From assembly GCA_029959195.1 (NCBI GenBank), contig CP114117.1, positions 868,001-932,000 on the forward strand: a DNA stretch of 64,000 bases. The letters run 5' to 3'. A program made the position numbers and the translations under genes. The notes beneath the pieces are model-generated. The model was not told the DNA's origin. It worked only from the letters and a program-made list of their open reading frames with translations, and searched no databases. The stretch is from Dictyophora rubrovolvata. Its lineage: Eukaryota; Basidiomycota; Agaricomycetes; Phallales; Phallaceae. Positions 9,779-20,311 of this stretch are shown piece by piece (position 1 is the first letter of the stretch; each line of letters begins with the position of its first letter).

Positions 9779-10639
9779 TGTTAAGTACCGATTCTCGGGT
9801 ATTGGTGATGAATGTATAAATGTTAATAATCGTATCTAATGATAATACAAACGTCACCGTAATGTCGTAGAGCGCGGTCTCAACCTGAGTGGGTTGTACC
9901 ACGACAGTCCTCTGGACGTTGGCTCTACTTGTCTTGACGTCGTTCGGGATCTTCAAGTCATCGGAGAATATCGTTGAGTCGAAGCTCTAGGAAGTCTAGA
10001 ACGATCTGGTAGAATAGATCGTCGACTAGAAAGCAGAAGAACAAGAGATGGAAGAAGTAGCGGATCCAACACCGGAATGGCGTTATCACTATGGATGGTT
10101 TAGATTTAAAGCATTTGGAAATGACTGAAGCGCTATTGGGAAATGAAGACTATATTGAGATATCGAACTAGGTTCGATATTAAGTCTGAAGAGAAGTCTA
10201 GCTACGAAGTATAGGAGGCTTTATATACAAGTACGCTAGAGGTTTGAATCTCAGTTTGAAATAGATAACAAACTTGAGAACGTATACATGTCATAGCAAT
10301 TCGTGAGTATCATAAGTATATGCAGGGTCAGTTTGCCATGTGGCAAACATGAGGCAACAAGAACAAAGGGAAAGCACATAAGGACCTACGACTGTCATAG
10401 ATGATCTCATGTGCGGTTTGGAACTAGAATATATACCAAAGGTCTATCCGTGGCTTACTGTAAGTCCTAGGAAGACGACGGTGTCTAGGACTTCGTGAAA
10501 ACAGCGATGAAGTCTGATAAGACTTCCGGTTGTGGCGTCTATGAAGCGATTGTGATAAGATAATGTTTAAGTACGATAAGACAAGGGAATATAATAAGGA
10601 ATCCGTATCGCTAGTGATGTCATGAATCAGATCATGACA
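9779..10639 (-). mobile_element. Solo LTR, family A, copy 1 (left arm)
   Basis: 861 bases that read on the minus strand from TGTCATGATC to GGTACTTAACA, with a GTATATAAAG promoter motif. It sits inside an older A copy; no matching target duplication is visible, and some host-copy sequence is missing at the junction, so recombination between the two A copies is possible. Confidence 0.82.
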
Positions 10640-10935
10640 GAAATGAGGACTATATTGAGATATCAAACTAGGTTCGATATTAAGTCTAAAGAGAAGTCTA
10701 GCTACAATGTATAGGAAGCTTTATATACAAGTACACTAGACATTTGAATCTCAGTTTGAAATAGATAACAAACTTGAGAATGTATACATGTCATAGCAAT
10801 TCGTGAGTATTATAAGTATATGCAGGGTCGGTTTGCCATGTGGCAAACATGAGGTAACAAGAACAAAGGGAAAGCACATACAAGGACCTACAACCGTCAT
10901 AGATGATCTCATGCATGGTTTGGAACTAGAATGTA

Positions 10936-12191
10936 TGTTAAGTTCCCAAAGTTACCGAAGATACTGGACTTCGGTTAACTCGGGCAGACTTGCGGGACCG
11001 ATGTCACAGATGATCAGTGTACTGAGCAGGCTTCAACTTATGTGTTGTGCCACTTACTTGTACATGCTCAGCGATTTGCTTCGCAACTGTTATGTACGGT
11101 GGCCCGAAGCTATTCCGGATAGTTCCGAAGAAGTCTGGACCACAGGGTCAGATGGGAGACGGAGTACTGAAGTATGGGGTGAGGGACTTGGCTTCAACTT
11201 ATATGTTGCACCCACTCGCCCAGCTTACAATATCCCTCAATTTCGCAATACAAGGAAGTACGCAAGTACGTACAAGTCCAACAACGTGTGATATGATGAC
11301 GGAGTACAAGTCCACGTTGTCAAAGACAACGTGAACGATAAGTACGAGTTGACTCAAACGTTAAGTCCGAGCCAACTACACAATATGGATTAAGAGTACG
11401 AGACGGACTGGAGATGAGAGAGTAACTGATTAAACTGATTATATTCAGACTGAGGATCCACAGCTGGGGAGCTGGGGTTTAAATACAGGAAGGAGCGGAA
11501 CTATGTAAATGGGGATAACAACAAATAAGGAAAGGTGGAAACTGACTAGTGCAAGCCAAGATGATGATAATATAATCTAGGTACCTTGTTACTAAGTGCA
11601 CAGGACAGAATTTCCCATAAGGAAATTCTGTGATACGGGGTACGGACAAGAACGTGGAGTGTGGAATCAGGGGAGTGGGACGGAATAGAGTACGGAGTTC
11701 GGATATGTCCGGATTTGGACTACAGGGCATGTGGGGCATGACAGCAACACTCCACGGATAGCAGATATATCGGTCAGAGGTTCGGGACAGAGTTCGGAGT
11801 GAGTCTGGATTTAGCAGTCAGATTTTAGAGATGAAAGTATCAAACAAGAATAGCCACGAGTCAGATGACTAGTTTGATTTCAGAACTGAGGAACTAGATA
11901 CATGATTCAGGGTTATTTATACTATGAGAATGTACTAGTTTGTCAGCACTGATAAAAGCGGTTTAATAATAAAACACAATTCAGATTACAATAAAACAAT
12001 AAGACTAAAACGAAATGAGCAGAAATGGAATACAATTAGTTATTGTATTCTAATTTGGGTAATTTGGGTTTAATGGATTACTTTGGAGCAAACATAATCA
12101 TAATGGATGTGACATAAGTTTCATAATCTTCGGAGTCGTAATTCGGAGTAATATCGGTCAGCGGGTTTATTGGCAGATCTGGATCTTGACA
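10936..12191 (-). mobile_element. Solo LTR, family C, split by a B copy (left arm)
   Basis: TG...CA element reading on the minus strand from TGTCAAGATCCAGATCTGCC to GGGAACTTAACA, with a TATAAATA motif. Perfect 5-base target duplication ATGTA (10931-10935 and 12192-12196) in the host LTR A. Net length about 0.6 kb once the nested B copy is set aside. Confidence 0.88.
11088..11743 (-). mobile_element. Solo LTR, family B, nested in LTR C (left arm)
   Basis: 656 bases from TGTTATGTACGG to GGGGCATGACA. Perfect 5-base target duplication GCAAC at 11083-11087 and 11744-11748. With the C and A duplications around it this gives a clear order of insertion: A, then C, then B. Confidence 0.92.
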
Positions 12192-12402
12192 ATGTAGACT
12201 GAAGGTCTATCTGCGGCTTACTGTAAGTCCTAGGAAGACATCGGCATCTAGAACTTCATGAAACAGCGGTGAAGTCTGGCAAGACTTCCAGTTGTAGCAT
12301 CTGTGATGTGATTGTGATAAGATAATGCTTAAATACGATAAGATAAGGAAATAAGATAAGGAATCCGTATCGCTAGTGATGTCATGAATTCAGATCATGA
12401 CA

Positions 12403-12490
12403 TTTTTCAATGACATGGTTGACCTGTATTTCTGATTTTAGAGATCTTGCCTGTAACCCTGTCATCTCGAAGAATTGCAATGCCTGAATG
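12403..12490. other. Unique sequence interrupted by B2, part 1 (left arm)
   Basis: Together with 13017-13135 it forms one interrupted stretch of non-LTR sequence. Part 2 contains TTCTCGTAAGTTTTG, a good splice donor context, so it may be a relic of a host gene. No frame is long enough to name. Mirror at 27314-27401 and 26669-26787. Confidence 0.3.
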
Positions 12491-13016
12491 TGTCACGCTC
12501 CACATGCCACACCTTCCTTATTTGGAAGTCCGATCCCATTCCGCTTATTTCCATACTCACCCCACATCTCCATAGCAATCCCATCCCATACTTGTCAGTA
12601 CTCTGTCCGGACTTCAAGTCTGTCACCTTCCTTATGGGGAAACTGGCTCCTGACTCTTAGTAATAAGGAACGAAGATTTTATAATCATCACCCCTAGCTG
12701 TGTACAACCATATGCTACCTTTCCTTATTTATTCTTATCCCCATTTCCGTAGTTCTATTCCCTCTTGTATTTAAACCCCCAGTTTCCAGCTGTGGATCCC
12801 TAGTCTGAATATCAGCTTTATTAGTCTCATCTCGTACTCTCTAAGTCCCTGCCACTCCGAAATTGAGGGATATATAAAGCTGGGTGAGTGGGCGCAGCTT
12901 ATAAGCTGAAGCTGAGTCCCTCATCCCATACTTCTGTACTCCGTCTTCCGTCTGCCCCTGGCAGTCTGGACTTTCTCGGAGACATCTGGGATAGTCCCGG
13001 ACTGCCATACGTAACA
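12491..13016 (+). mobile_element. Solo LTR, subfamily B2 (left arm)
   Basis: 526 bases from TGTCACGCTCCACATGCC to CATACGTAACA, with a shorter middle than B but the same TGTATTTAAACCCC and CAGCTGTGGATCC core. Perfect 5-base target duplication GAATG (12486-12490 and 13017-13021). Confidence 0.9.
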
Positions 13017-13260
13017 GAATGCAATTACCGATGCTCTCACTGCAGGGTTTCAGCTTCTCGTAAGTTTTGAGATATCATTTTTAAATTTTTTTTGACATTT
13101 CTTGTTGATATATGTAGCATACATGTGTTATGCGCTGTCGCGCATCAAAACCTTCCTCAATTGGTGATTAGGCTGCTTATCCAAAGCAGACATTCAAATC
13201 CTCCCTTCCTAGAAAGTGACTATCAACTTACCCAAATTCCCTTATTCAAATAACAATAAA

Positions 13261-13875
13261 ATGTTCAATCTTCGTCTCTCATCCACGTTCACGATTAGAA
13301 ATCCTACCTCTTTCCCAGACACCCAAGATTCTTCCCCAGAAGATGTTATCCCTCTGATATTTCGTTATACTCATGATAGTCCTCATACTCATGATCTGGA
13401 TATCGAGACTACTTTGTTCACTTATTATTCCCTGACGCCTATCCTCCAAATTGACCCCACGACTCTTCTCCCAGTCTACTCACACAAGGTTTCTAGAAGT
13501 ATCCATAAATGTCAAAGTTCAGATATCATACATCCCTTCTTGGCGTTCGGAAGAGAAGTCTACATCAAGAAGGAATTAAGATGGTTTACAGTAACTCATG
13601 TTATGCCAGAATCAGCCTTACAAGATTCATACCGTGTCTGGTTAATGACACAAGTTGGGTTAGAATACATGATAATGGTTCTGGACATTCCTAGTCAATG
13701 GATCCTATCATCATGCAATCACCAACCGGTCTTAGGATTCTATCGACCTGCCAATCCCCTTCCCAAAGAACTAACAAACTCCCTGTCTAACCATAATTTA
13801 CCTCCCCTATCTCCAACTTCTTCCGATTTAACAATACACCCTCCTCAATATCAACAAACAATCCGCACACTTTGA
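13261..13875 (+). CDS. D ORF1, open copy in D2 (left arm)
   Basis: An open 204-codon frame from the ATG at 13261; an ATG 45 bases upstream is in frame, but the later one matches ORF1 of the other D copies. No domain recognised. Compared with ORF1 of the fourth D copy it keeps a spaced pattern: LD..TTL, SSD..HP.L.FG..VYI, L.WFT, ESA..DSY..WL.TQ.G.E, VLD.PS.W and YRPAN.. The N-terminal 40 residues and the C-terminus are Ser/Pro-rich and poorly conserved. No signal peptide or membrane segment is apparent. The conserved pattern suggests a folded domain of about 130 residues that stayed under selection while the DNA diverged. Confidence 0.6.
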   Translation: MFNLRLSSTFTIRNPTSFPDTQDSSPEDVIPLIFRYTHDSPHTHDLDIETTLFTYYSLTPILQIDPTTLLPVYSHKVSRSIHKCQSSDIIHPFLAFGREVYIKKELRWFTVTHVMPESALQDSYRVWLMTQVGLEYMIMVLDIPSQWILSSCNHQPVLGFYRPANPLPKELTNSLSNHNLPPLSPTSSDLTIHPPQYQQTIRTL

Positions 13876-14033
13876 CATGTTTGTTCTGGATTCCTAGAAT
13901 GAGCTTGATCAGTTTGGAACATAATAAAGAACAAAAATAACGTATAAGGGCAAACATCTATTTTAATCATCTGTCTCTTTTTGTTTCGGAGTTCCAAGTT
14001 TCTCCAGCCTTACTCTATCCCTTTGCTATCATA

Positions 14034-14558
14034 ATGATCGACCTCACAGCCTCTTACACCATGTCATCATCCAATTGCCCACATGGCGATTTCAAAACGG
14101 TCATACGAGAATATGTCCTCCGCCAAAAAGGACTAATCAATGTTAACGAAGAAACCTTATTACCCTTTCACAATGGGTACATCCAACATACGCTCTACTA
14201 TGATGATTTAAGGTTACTGCCAATACTTCGTTTATATGATCAATATTATATCAGAGTAAAAGGACATTTGTATGAACTTGCAGCATATCTACAGATGCAT
14301 CAAGATGGACGGCTAGCATGGCGACTCATCTTCCAATGATCTGTGCTTTTAGCCAGACAAGTCCTATTCCTTGATGCCCCTTTAGACATGTTCCCATACC
14401 CTCCCAGTTTCTATTCTAACCCTCCCAATCCCCTTACTCCATCCCCTTGCTACGAGGCAACTAATCCAGTAACATTTTATTTGCCGATGACTAGACAACC
14501 TCGACCGATGGAAGAAGAGTATGTACAACTCATAAAGAGGAGAAGAATAAGAGATTAG
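14034..14558 (+). pseudogene. D ORF2, broken copy in D2 (left arm)
   Basis: Starts about 160 bases after ORF1. Shares with the other ORF2 copies a WRL.F segment and a LF.DAPL...P.PP motif. Unknown family. Broken, with about one break. Confidence 0.55.
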
Positions 14559-14825
14559 GAAAATAGAGGAATTGTTGCTGTGGCAGTATGGTGCGAAAAT
14601 GGTAAAAAGGAGAGTATCGCTTTCTTCCAAATTGGGACTGTTTGTGTTTATTGTACTTCTATTTCCTCCCTGAAAAATTCCTCATTGCTTGTTGTTCTCC
14701 CCAAATATAACTCTTCCTCTCCTTTTCTTCTTTCTTTTTCTTTTATTGTGTCATGAAAACAGTTTACAATTGCTTATTATTAAACCTCCTAAAAATTCCA
14801 AAAATATTTCTTTTGTTCTAAATGG

Positions 14826-14833
14826 TATAAATA
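14826..14833 (+). promoter_or_regulatory. TATA box of D2
   Basis: TATAAATA in AATGGTATAAATACTGCATG, aligned with the TATA boxes of the other D copies. Confidence 0.6.
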
Positions 14834-15333
14834 CTGCATGTAAACACGTGTAATAGCGGCAATCTACCAGAACGGTTGTCTCAAGTTTTAGTTCAGTTTA
14901 AGTCAAGTTCAAGTCAAGTTTCATCTCTAGTCTATTTCTACGCTCACGTCTATTTCTTTGGATTACTCTGAGTGAGGCCTTGGAGTATAAACTCAACGAT
15001 TCGTATTGTCATTGAAGCCTTACTAACTTTAACAGTTTTCTATCACTGTATTATCAATGGCGTATTGTCATAACATTTTATTGCAAATCCACATTCATCG
15101 TCCCTATCACACACACAAGATCTTAGGATCGTTATTTTTTTGTTGTTGTTATTGGTTTAATATTGACACTCACCCACACTCGCTATATCATATATTCCCT
15201 CACCCTCTTTTCCACGAATTCAGCACCAGGACCCGCTCCGTGGAGACTAGACGGCCTCAAACAAAATATCTTCATAGTTTTTCCAATTGTATATATAGCT
15301 ACGACATTTAGCTTTTATCTTTGGATTGTTACA

Positions 15334-15474
15334 GTGCTAGAACACGTGTATGAAGTCTGGCAAGGTTAGTGCGAGAGATAAACAGTGGGCTTCAACTTGC
15401 TCTTGAGTTGCACCCTCACTGTGCGCATCTGTTAACTTCAAGCTACATGGTCGCAACATCTGACATGCTTGTGC
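15334..15474. other. Spacer between D2 and D3 (left arm)
   Basis: 141 bases with no gene that I can see. Both ends read GTGC next to a D terminus, so the two D elements may have inserted near the same tetramer. Mirror 24330-24470. Confidence 0.4.
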
Positions 15475-15671
15475 TGTTGTGCACCAAAATCTTCCCCATT
15501 TGATATTTAGGTTGTTCTTCCTAAAGCAGACATTCAAATTCCCCTTTCTGGATAAACGACTTCCAATCACCCAAATTCCTTCATTCAGAAATAATAAAAT
15601 ATTCAAATTTCATCTATCATCCTCTCTTTCCCTCAAAAATCCTACTTCTCTCCCTATTCCCCGAGAACCAT
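15475..15671 (+). mobile_element. D element copy 3, first 0.2 kb only (left arm)
   Basis: Starts TGTTGTGCACCAAAATCTTCC and matches the D2 leader (AAAGCAGACATTCAAAT) and the first codons of D ORF1, then is cut off by LTR A copy 3. The remainder is not seen on the other side of that LTR. Confidence 0.7.
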
Positions 15672-17187
15672 TGTTAAGTACCGATTCTCGGGTATCAGCA
15701 ACGAATGTATAAACGTTAATATTTGTATTTAATGATAATACAAACATCACCGTAATGTTGTAGAGCGCAGTCTCAACCTGAGTGGGTTGTACCACAACAG
15801 TCCTCTGGATGTTAGCTCTACTTGTCTTGACGTCATTCGGGATCTTCAAGTCATTGGAGAATATCGTTGAGCCAAAGCTCTAAGAAGTCTAAAACGATCT
15901 GGAAGAATAGATCGTCGACTAGAAAGCAGAAGAACAAGAGATGGAAGAAGTAGTAGATCCAATGCCGGAACAGCGTTGTCGCTACAAACAGTTTGGATTT
16001 AAAGCATTTGGGAATGACAGAAGTGTTATTGAAAAATGAGGACTATATTGAGATATCAAACTAGGTTTGATATTAAGTCTGAAGGGAAGTCTAGCTACGA
16101 AGTATAGAAGGCTTTATATACAAGTATGCTAGAGGTTTGAATCTCAGTTCAAAATAGATAATGAACTTGAGAACATATATATGTCATAACATTTTGTGAG
16201 TATCATGAGTGTATGCAGGGTCGGTTTGCCATGTGGCAAACATGAGGCAACAAGAACAAAGGGAAAACACATACAAGGACCTATGACTGTCATAGATGAT
16301 CTCATGCACTGTTTGGAACTAGAATATAGACCAAAGGTCTATCCGCGGCTTACTGTAAGTCCTAGGAAGACAACAGCATCTAGGACTTCGTGAAACAGCA
16401 ATGAAGTCTGACAAGACTTCTGGTCATAGCATCTGCGAAGCGATCGTGATAAGATAATGTTTAAGTACGATACTATCACGCTCCGCGTGCCCCAGAGTCC
16501 AAACCCGGACTATCCCGAATCCTGTACTACATACCCCGTATTTCCCCTTAACTCCGAGACCCGTACTCCATCCGTACTCCGTATCAGACATCTTCCTTAA
16601 GGGGATGTGTATTCCGCTCGCTTAGTAATAAGGTACCTGGTTGTCATCTTGGCTTGCACTAGTCAATTCCCACTTTCCCTTATTTGTCATTATCCCCATT
16701 TACGTAGTTCCACTCCCTCCTGTATTTAAACCCCAGCTCCCTCAGCTGTGGATCCTTAGTCTGAATATAATCAGTTTAATCAGTTACTCTCTCATCTCCA
16801 GTCCGTCTCGTACTCTTAATCCATATTGCGTAGTTGGCTCAGACTTAACGTTCGAGTCAACTCATACTTATCATTCACATTGTCTTCGATGATGTGGACT
16901 TGTACTCTGTCATCGTATCACACGTCGTCAGACTTGTATGTACTTGCGTACTTCCTCATATTCTGAAATCGAGGGATATCGTAAGCTGGGCGAGTGGGCG
17001 CAACATATAAGTTGAAGCCAAGTCCCTCACCCCATACTTCAGTACTCCGTTTCCCGTCTGACTCTGTGGTCCGGACTTCTTTGGAACTATCCGGAATAGC
17101 TTCGGGCTACCGTACGTAACAGATACAATAAGGGAATATGATAAGGAATTTGTATTGCTAGTGATGTCATGAATTCGGATCATGACA
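15672..17187 (-). mobile_element. LTR, family A, copy 3, split by a B copy (left arm)
   Basis: Reads on the minus strand from TGTCATGATCCG to GGTACTTAACA; about 863 bases net, the same size as A copy 1. No target duplication is found, and its two flanks belong to different elements (D3 and E), so a rearrangement happened here. Confidence 0.85.
16474..17121 (+). mobile_element. Solo LTR, family B, nested in LTR A (left arm)
   Basis: 648 bases from TATCACGCTCCGCGTGCC to CGTACGTAACA, with a perfect 5-base target duplication GATAC (16469-16473 and 17122-17126). Confidence 0.92.
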
Positions 17188-18050
17188 ATGAGCACTTGTC
17201 CTATAGTATATATAGTCTCTATCCCTAGAGGGAAGACCCTAAGCTTGTTCTCTTGGGTTTTCCTCCCTCTAGGTGCATAGTTAGTAGTTCTGCTCAATAG
17301 ATCTCTTAGGTTTTCCTCCCTCTAGGTGTGTGCCCTGAGTCACCCTAACAACAGCTGGATTCACTTCTTCCTCAAGGCTCGGGATCATATACCTTAACAA
17401 AACTGGTGAAACCTGAAGAAATATATGATCGCAGGCTTTTAGATGCTAAACCCAAAGAGAAACCGGTATTTATAAACCCACAATTGTCTTTTGGTATGGA
17501 TTGATGATGAAAATACAGGTCCAAAACCAAAATATCAGAGCCACGCAAGCTGTCTCTAATTCATCCATGGTTGAACCGAAACACCCAGCACTACCAACCA
17601 ATAACGAACATCTATATGTGCATGCTATAGACGCATGCCACGACAACCTCCAATATCACAGTATTCTATCTCATCACAGATACTATGATAATTCTCAACC
17701 TCGAAATGGAGACCACGCCGGTCTCCTACCTCAGAATGACTACATTAGTCCCCAGCCTAGTACATCCTACATTAATCCCCAATCCCAAAACACATTCTAC
17801 CACAACTCTGTCAGGGTATGCTAGCGTCGTCCCCTTATTTTCCTACATTTATCTTCGGTTCTGGTCTATTTTATTTATTTCCATATTTCTTGTATTCTAT
17901 CCCATCTCTTGCGTTTCCCTCTCCTTCCATATTCCTATTCTCCCTTCAATGGGTGCTGAGCGCCTGTTCTCATCAGAGCCAGGGCCTAGGCCATGGCTAA
18001 AAGTCCAGGACCGGCACATATCCGCACCCAGTCCACGAACTGAAGGCCGC
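17188..18050 (+). mobile_element. E element: LTR end plus 5' internal region with gag-like frame (left arm)
   Basis: Begins inside an LTR (modules around TTTTCCTCCCTCTAGGTG) and reaches a likely LTR end at CACCCTAACA (17350), followed by an internal region. A frame at 17501-17824 starts MMMKIQVQNQNIRATQ and is rich in N, Q, H, P and S, as gag N-termini often are. The element is cut on the left by LTR A copy 3 and on the right by the fourth D copy; no pol region is present. Family (Copia or Gypsy) not decided. A fossil. Confidence 0.55.
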
Positions 18051-18512
18051 TGTCGCGCACCAAAATCTTCCTAATAAGGAAACGTTCCGATTTTTGGTTC
18101 AAAGCAGAGTTTCAAACTACCAAAAACTTAACCGATACACCACAGCCTCTCGAAATCAAGAACCTTACAAAAAAAATGGCCGCATTTTCATTTCACTATA
18201 CATCATCAATCTCTTTGCCCATTCCAGCATCTCCCACCGAGTCATTACCCCCCTCCGACAATGAATCTATATCACCTTTTCGTTTTTCACCTTCCAGTCC
18301 AAAGACATACAATTTGGATCTGCATACGACTCTTTATATCTATAGTTCCCAATATGCGAGTCTCGACATCGATGAAGAAACATACCTCCCGAAGTTCCCT
18401 CCACCTCTTATTATTCGTCAATGCAGAAGTTCGGATTTGGTTCACCCCGGTCTCATGTTTGGAGAAAAGGTTTATATCGAGGAACAATTAGACTGGTTTA
18501 CAATTATCAACA
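18051..18512 (+). mobile_element. D element copy 4, left-arm part up to the gap
   Basis: Starts TGTCGCGCACCAAAATCTTCC after the tetramer CCGC and is identical to the start of the complete copy on the right arm. Assembly stops at the N gap inside ORF1 (18176-18512). Confidence 0.8.
18176..18512 (+). CDS. D ORF1, partial at gap (left arm)
   Basis: First 112 codons of the same frame as 21002-21628 (minus), starting MAAFSFHYTSSISLPI. It is cut by unknown bases, not by a visible break. Confidence 0.6.
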
Positions 18513-18612
18513 NNNNNNNNNNNNNNNNNNNNNNNNNNNNNNNNNNNNNNNNNNNNNNNNNNNNNNNNNNNNNNNNNNNNNNNNNNNNNNNNNNNNNNNN
18601 NNNNNNNNNNNN
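18513..18612. other. Assembly gap, exactly 100 N
   Basis: A round-number run of N, the usual placeholder for a gap of unknown size. The left side is in D ORF1 and the right side in an LTR B copy. If the inverted repeat continues, the hidden sequence is far longer than 100 bases. Confidence 0.98.
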
Positions 18613-18848
18613 GTTTAAATACAGGAGGGAGCAGAACTACGTAAATGGGGATAGTGACAAATAAGGGAAAGTGGGAATTGACTAGTGCAAGCCAAGATGA
18701 TGATATTATAATCTAGGTACCTTGTTGCTAAGTGTGCGGGACAGAATTCCCCATAAGGAAATTCTGTGATACGGGGTATGGACAAGAATGTGGAGTACGG
18801 AGTTCAGGAAGTGTCCGGATTTGGACTATGGGTCACACGGGGCGTGAC
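18613..18848 (-). mobile_element. LTR B fragment at the right edge of the gap
   Basis: Inner and 5' part of a B copy ending GGGGCGTGACA; the other end is in the gap. It is followed by ACAAC, which is also the B2 sequence at this point, so it inserted into the B2 copy that follows. Confidence 0.8.
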
Positions 18849-19162
18849 AACAACCATATGCTACCTTTCCTTATTTATTCTTATCCCCATTCCCGTAGTT
18901 CCGTTCCCTCTTGTATTTAAACCCCCAGTTTCCAGCTGTGGATCCCTAGTCTGAATATCAGCTTTATTAGTCTCATCTCGTACTCTCTAAGTCCCTGCCA
19001 CTCCGAAATTGAGGGATATATAAAGCTGGGTGAGTGGGCGCAGCTTATAAGCTGAAGCTGAGTCCCTCGTCCCGTACTTCCGTACTCCGTCTTCTGTCTG
19101 TCCCTGGCGGTCCGGACTTTCTCAGAGACATCCGGGATAGTCCCAGACCGCCATACATAACA
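18849..19162 (+). mobile_element. B2 LTR, 3' half, in palindrome centre
   Basis: Matches the 3' half of the B2 copy at 12491-13016 from ACAACCATATGC to CATACATAACA. Its 5' half would lie inside the gap. Confidence 0.82.
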
Positions 19163-19432
19163 CAGGCTTGAATTTGCAGAAAGATACATGGGGGTGGAGG
19201 CTTGATGATATGTCATATTTTGAGGAGGAATGCTATATTGGAATTGAGGCTGAGGCTGAGAGTTTGTCAGGGCTACTCACTCAGACTAGAGGGAGGGGAT
19301 CCTAAGCAAAATATATTCTAGGAATAATACTAACTCACCTAGAGGGAGGGGATCCTAAGAGAACAAACTTAGGGATCCCTCCTCTAGGGCTACTAACTAT
19401 ATACTATGAAAAACGGTGAAGGCCCTACGCGG
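19163..19432 (-). mobile_element. E-type LTR end and leader, in palindrome centre
   Basis: On the minus strand it carries the same TCCCTCTAGGTGAG modules and LTR end (AGCCCTGACA) as E at 17188, followed by a gag-like start. It ends at a CCGC tetramer next to the fourth D copy. Confidence 0.55.
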
Positions 19433-19974
19433 TGTAACGATCCAAACTAGATAGCTTTATGTCACGGCTAGTCTAATTGGATATCTACAGAGATATTTGT
19501 TTTGAGGTCCTTAGTCTTCCGTGGAGCGGGTCCTGGTGCTGCTTAGGTGAATGTGAAATAGAGTGAATAAATGATAGCAGGTGATGAGGAGTGCGTGTCG
19601 ATGTCGAATCAACAGCAACAACAAACAAACACAACAGTTGACTAGTGAGTGTAGCATGTGCGTGAGAGGTACAAATTGTCGATGGGGGATAATTGGAGTA
19701 ACGAGTAATGAGGACAAACGTTGAGCTGTGTCAGAGATGACGAAACAATGACAATAAACAGTGAAGGTTAGTTAAGGCTTCAGCGACAATACAAATCACT
19801 GGGTTTATACTCCAAGGCCTCGATCAGAGTAATCCAAGAAATAGATGTGAGCGTAGAAATAGACGGAAGATGAAACACTAAAAACTTGACTTGACTTGAC
19901 TAAAACTTAACTCGAACAAAACTATGAGACAACCGTTCCGGTAGATTGCTGCTGTTACAATTATTTACATGCAG

Positions 19975-19982
19975 TATATATA
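19975..19982 (-). promoter_or_regulatory. TATA box of D4
   Basis: TATATATA in the conserved GGTATATATACTGCATG context on the minus strand, downstream of both ORFs. Confidence 0.6.
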
Positions 19983-20311
19983 CCATTTGGAAACATAAAG
20001 GAAAGTGGAATGATCACTCATCATTTGTCATGATAACAAAAGGAAACAAAAAGAGAACAAAGAAACAAAAGAAAAAGGAGAAAATGATAGAGGATACAAT
20101 TACAGAAAAAGGGGAATCGCATATGTGGTTAGGGGGAATAGGAGAAATATGTTGAAACAAAAGAGAAACAAAAGAAAAACAAAAGAGAAACAAAAAGAGA
20201 TCAAAAGAAAACGATGAAACCAGATTCCCAGCATAGCTTTACCAAAATCACCATCTGGCACTTCTCGCACTACCTCTTACCCAAAACTATAACTTTACCA
20301 TCCCAAACTTC

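Larger units (their letters stand above)
7369..12402 (-). mobile_element. LTR, family A, oldest host copy, split by D1, another A and C (left arm)
   Basis: Pieces at 7369-7537, 9720-9778, 10640-10935 and 12192-12402 line up end to end with family A, which on the minus strand reads TGTCATGATC...CGGTACTTAACA (about 860 bases, with a GTATATAAAG promoter motif). Three younger elements sit inside: D1, a second A and C. The joined length is about 0.13 kb short, so some of the LTR is missing near the second A. No flanking duplication is found. Probably the oldest layer of the arm. Confidence 0.75.
13136..15333 (+). mobile_element. D element copy 2 (D2), diverged (left arm)
   Basis: 2198 bases from TGTCGCGCATCAAAACC to TTGGATTGTTACA, with the same order of parts as D1: leader, ORF1, ORF2, T-rich tract, TATA box (14826-14833), terminal 0.5 kb. 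The flanking tetramers are GCGC (13132-13135) and GTGC (15334-15337), which fit a 4-base target duplication with one CpG transition. It is clearly a different subfamily from D1 and the fourth copy, yet both protein frames are related. Confidence 0.65.
4691..18512 (+). repeat. Left arm of giant inverted repeat
   Basis: At least 13,822 bases that match the reverse complement of 21292-35113, with left x pairing with right 39804-x and no offset along the whole length, so there are no net indels. The outer edge is sharp: pairing holds at 4691/35113 and is lost from 4690/35114 outward. The inner edge is set by the N gap, not by loss of similarity. Content: a gene remnant, then nested LTR-type elements A, B, C, D and E. 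Confidence 0.97.

Noticed and set aside
10803-11291. 162-codon open frame MSIISICRVGLPCGK...
   Set aside because: Runs across the junctions of LTRs A, C and B; similar frames recur in every copy only because the LTRs are similar. Not a gene.
13132-15337. D2 as a DNA transposon with terminal inverted repeats
   Set aside because: Ends share only TGT...ACA and no longer inverted repeat; no transposase. LTR-like structure with TATA box fits better.
17501-18050. Host gene at the gag-like frame
   Set aside because: Position just after an LTR end and low-complexity composition fit an element interior better; no host family pattern.
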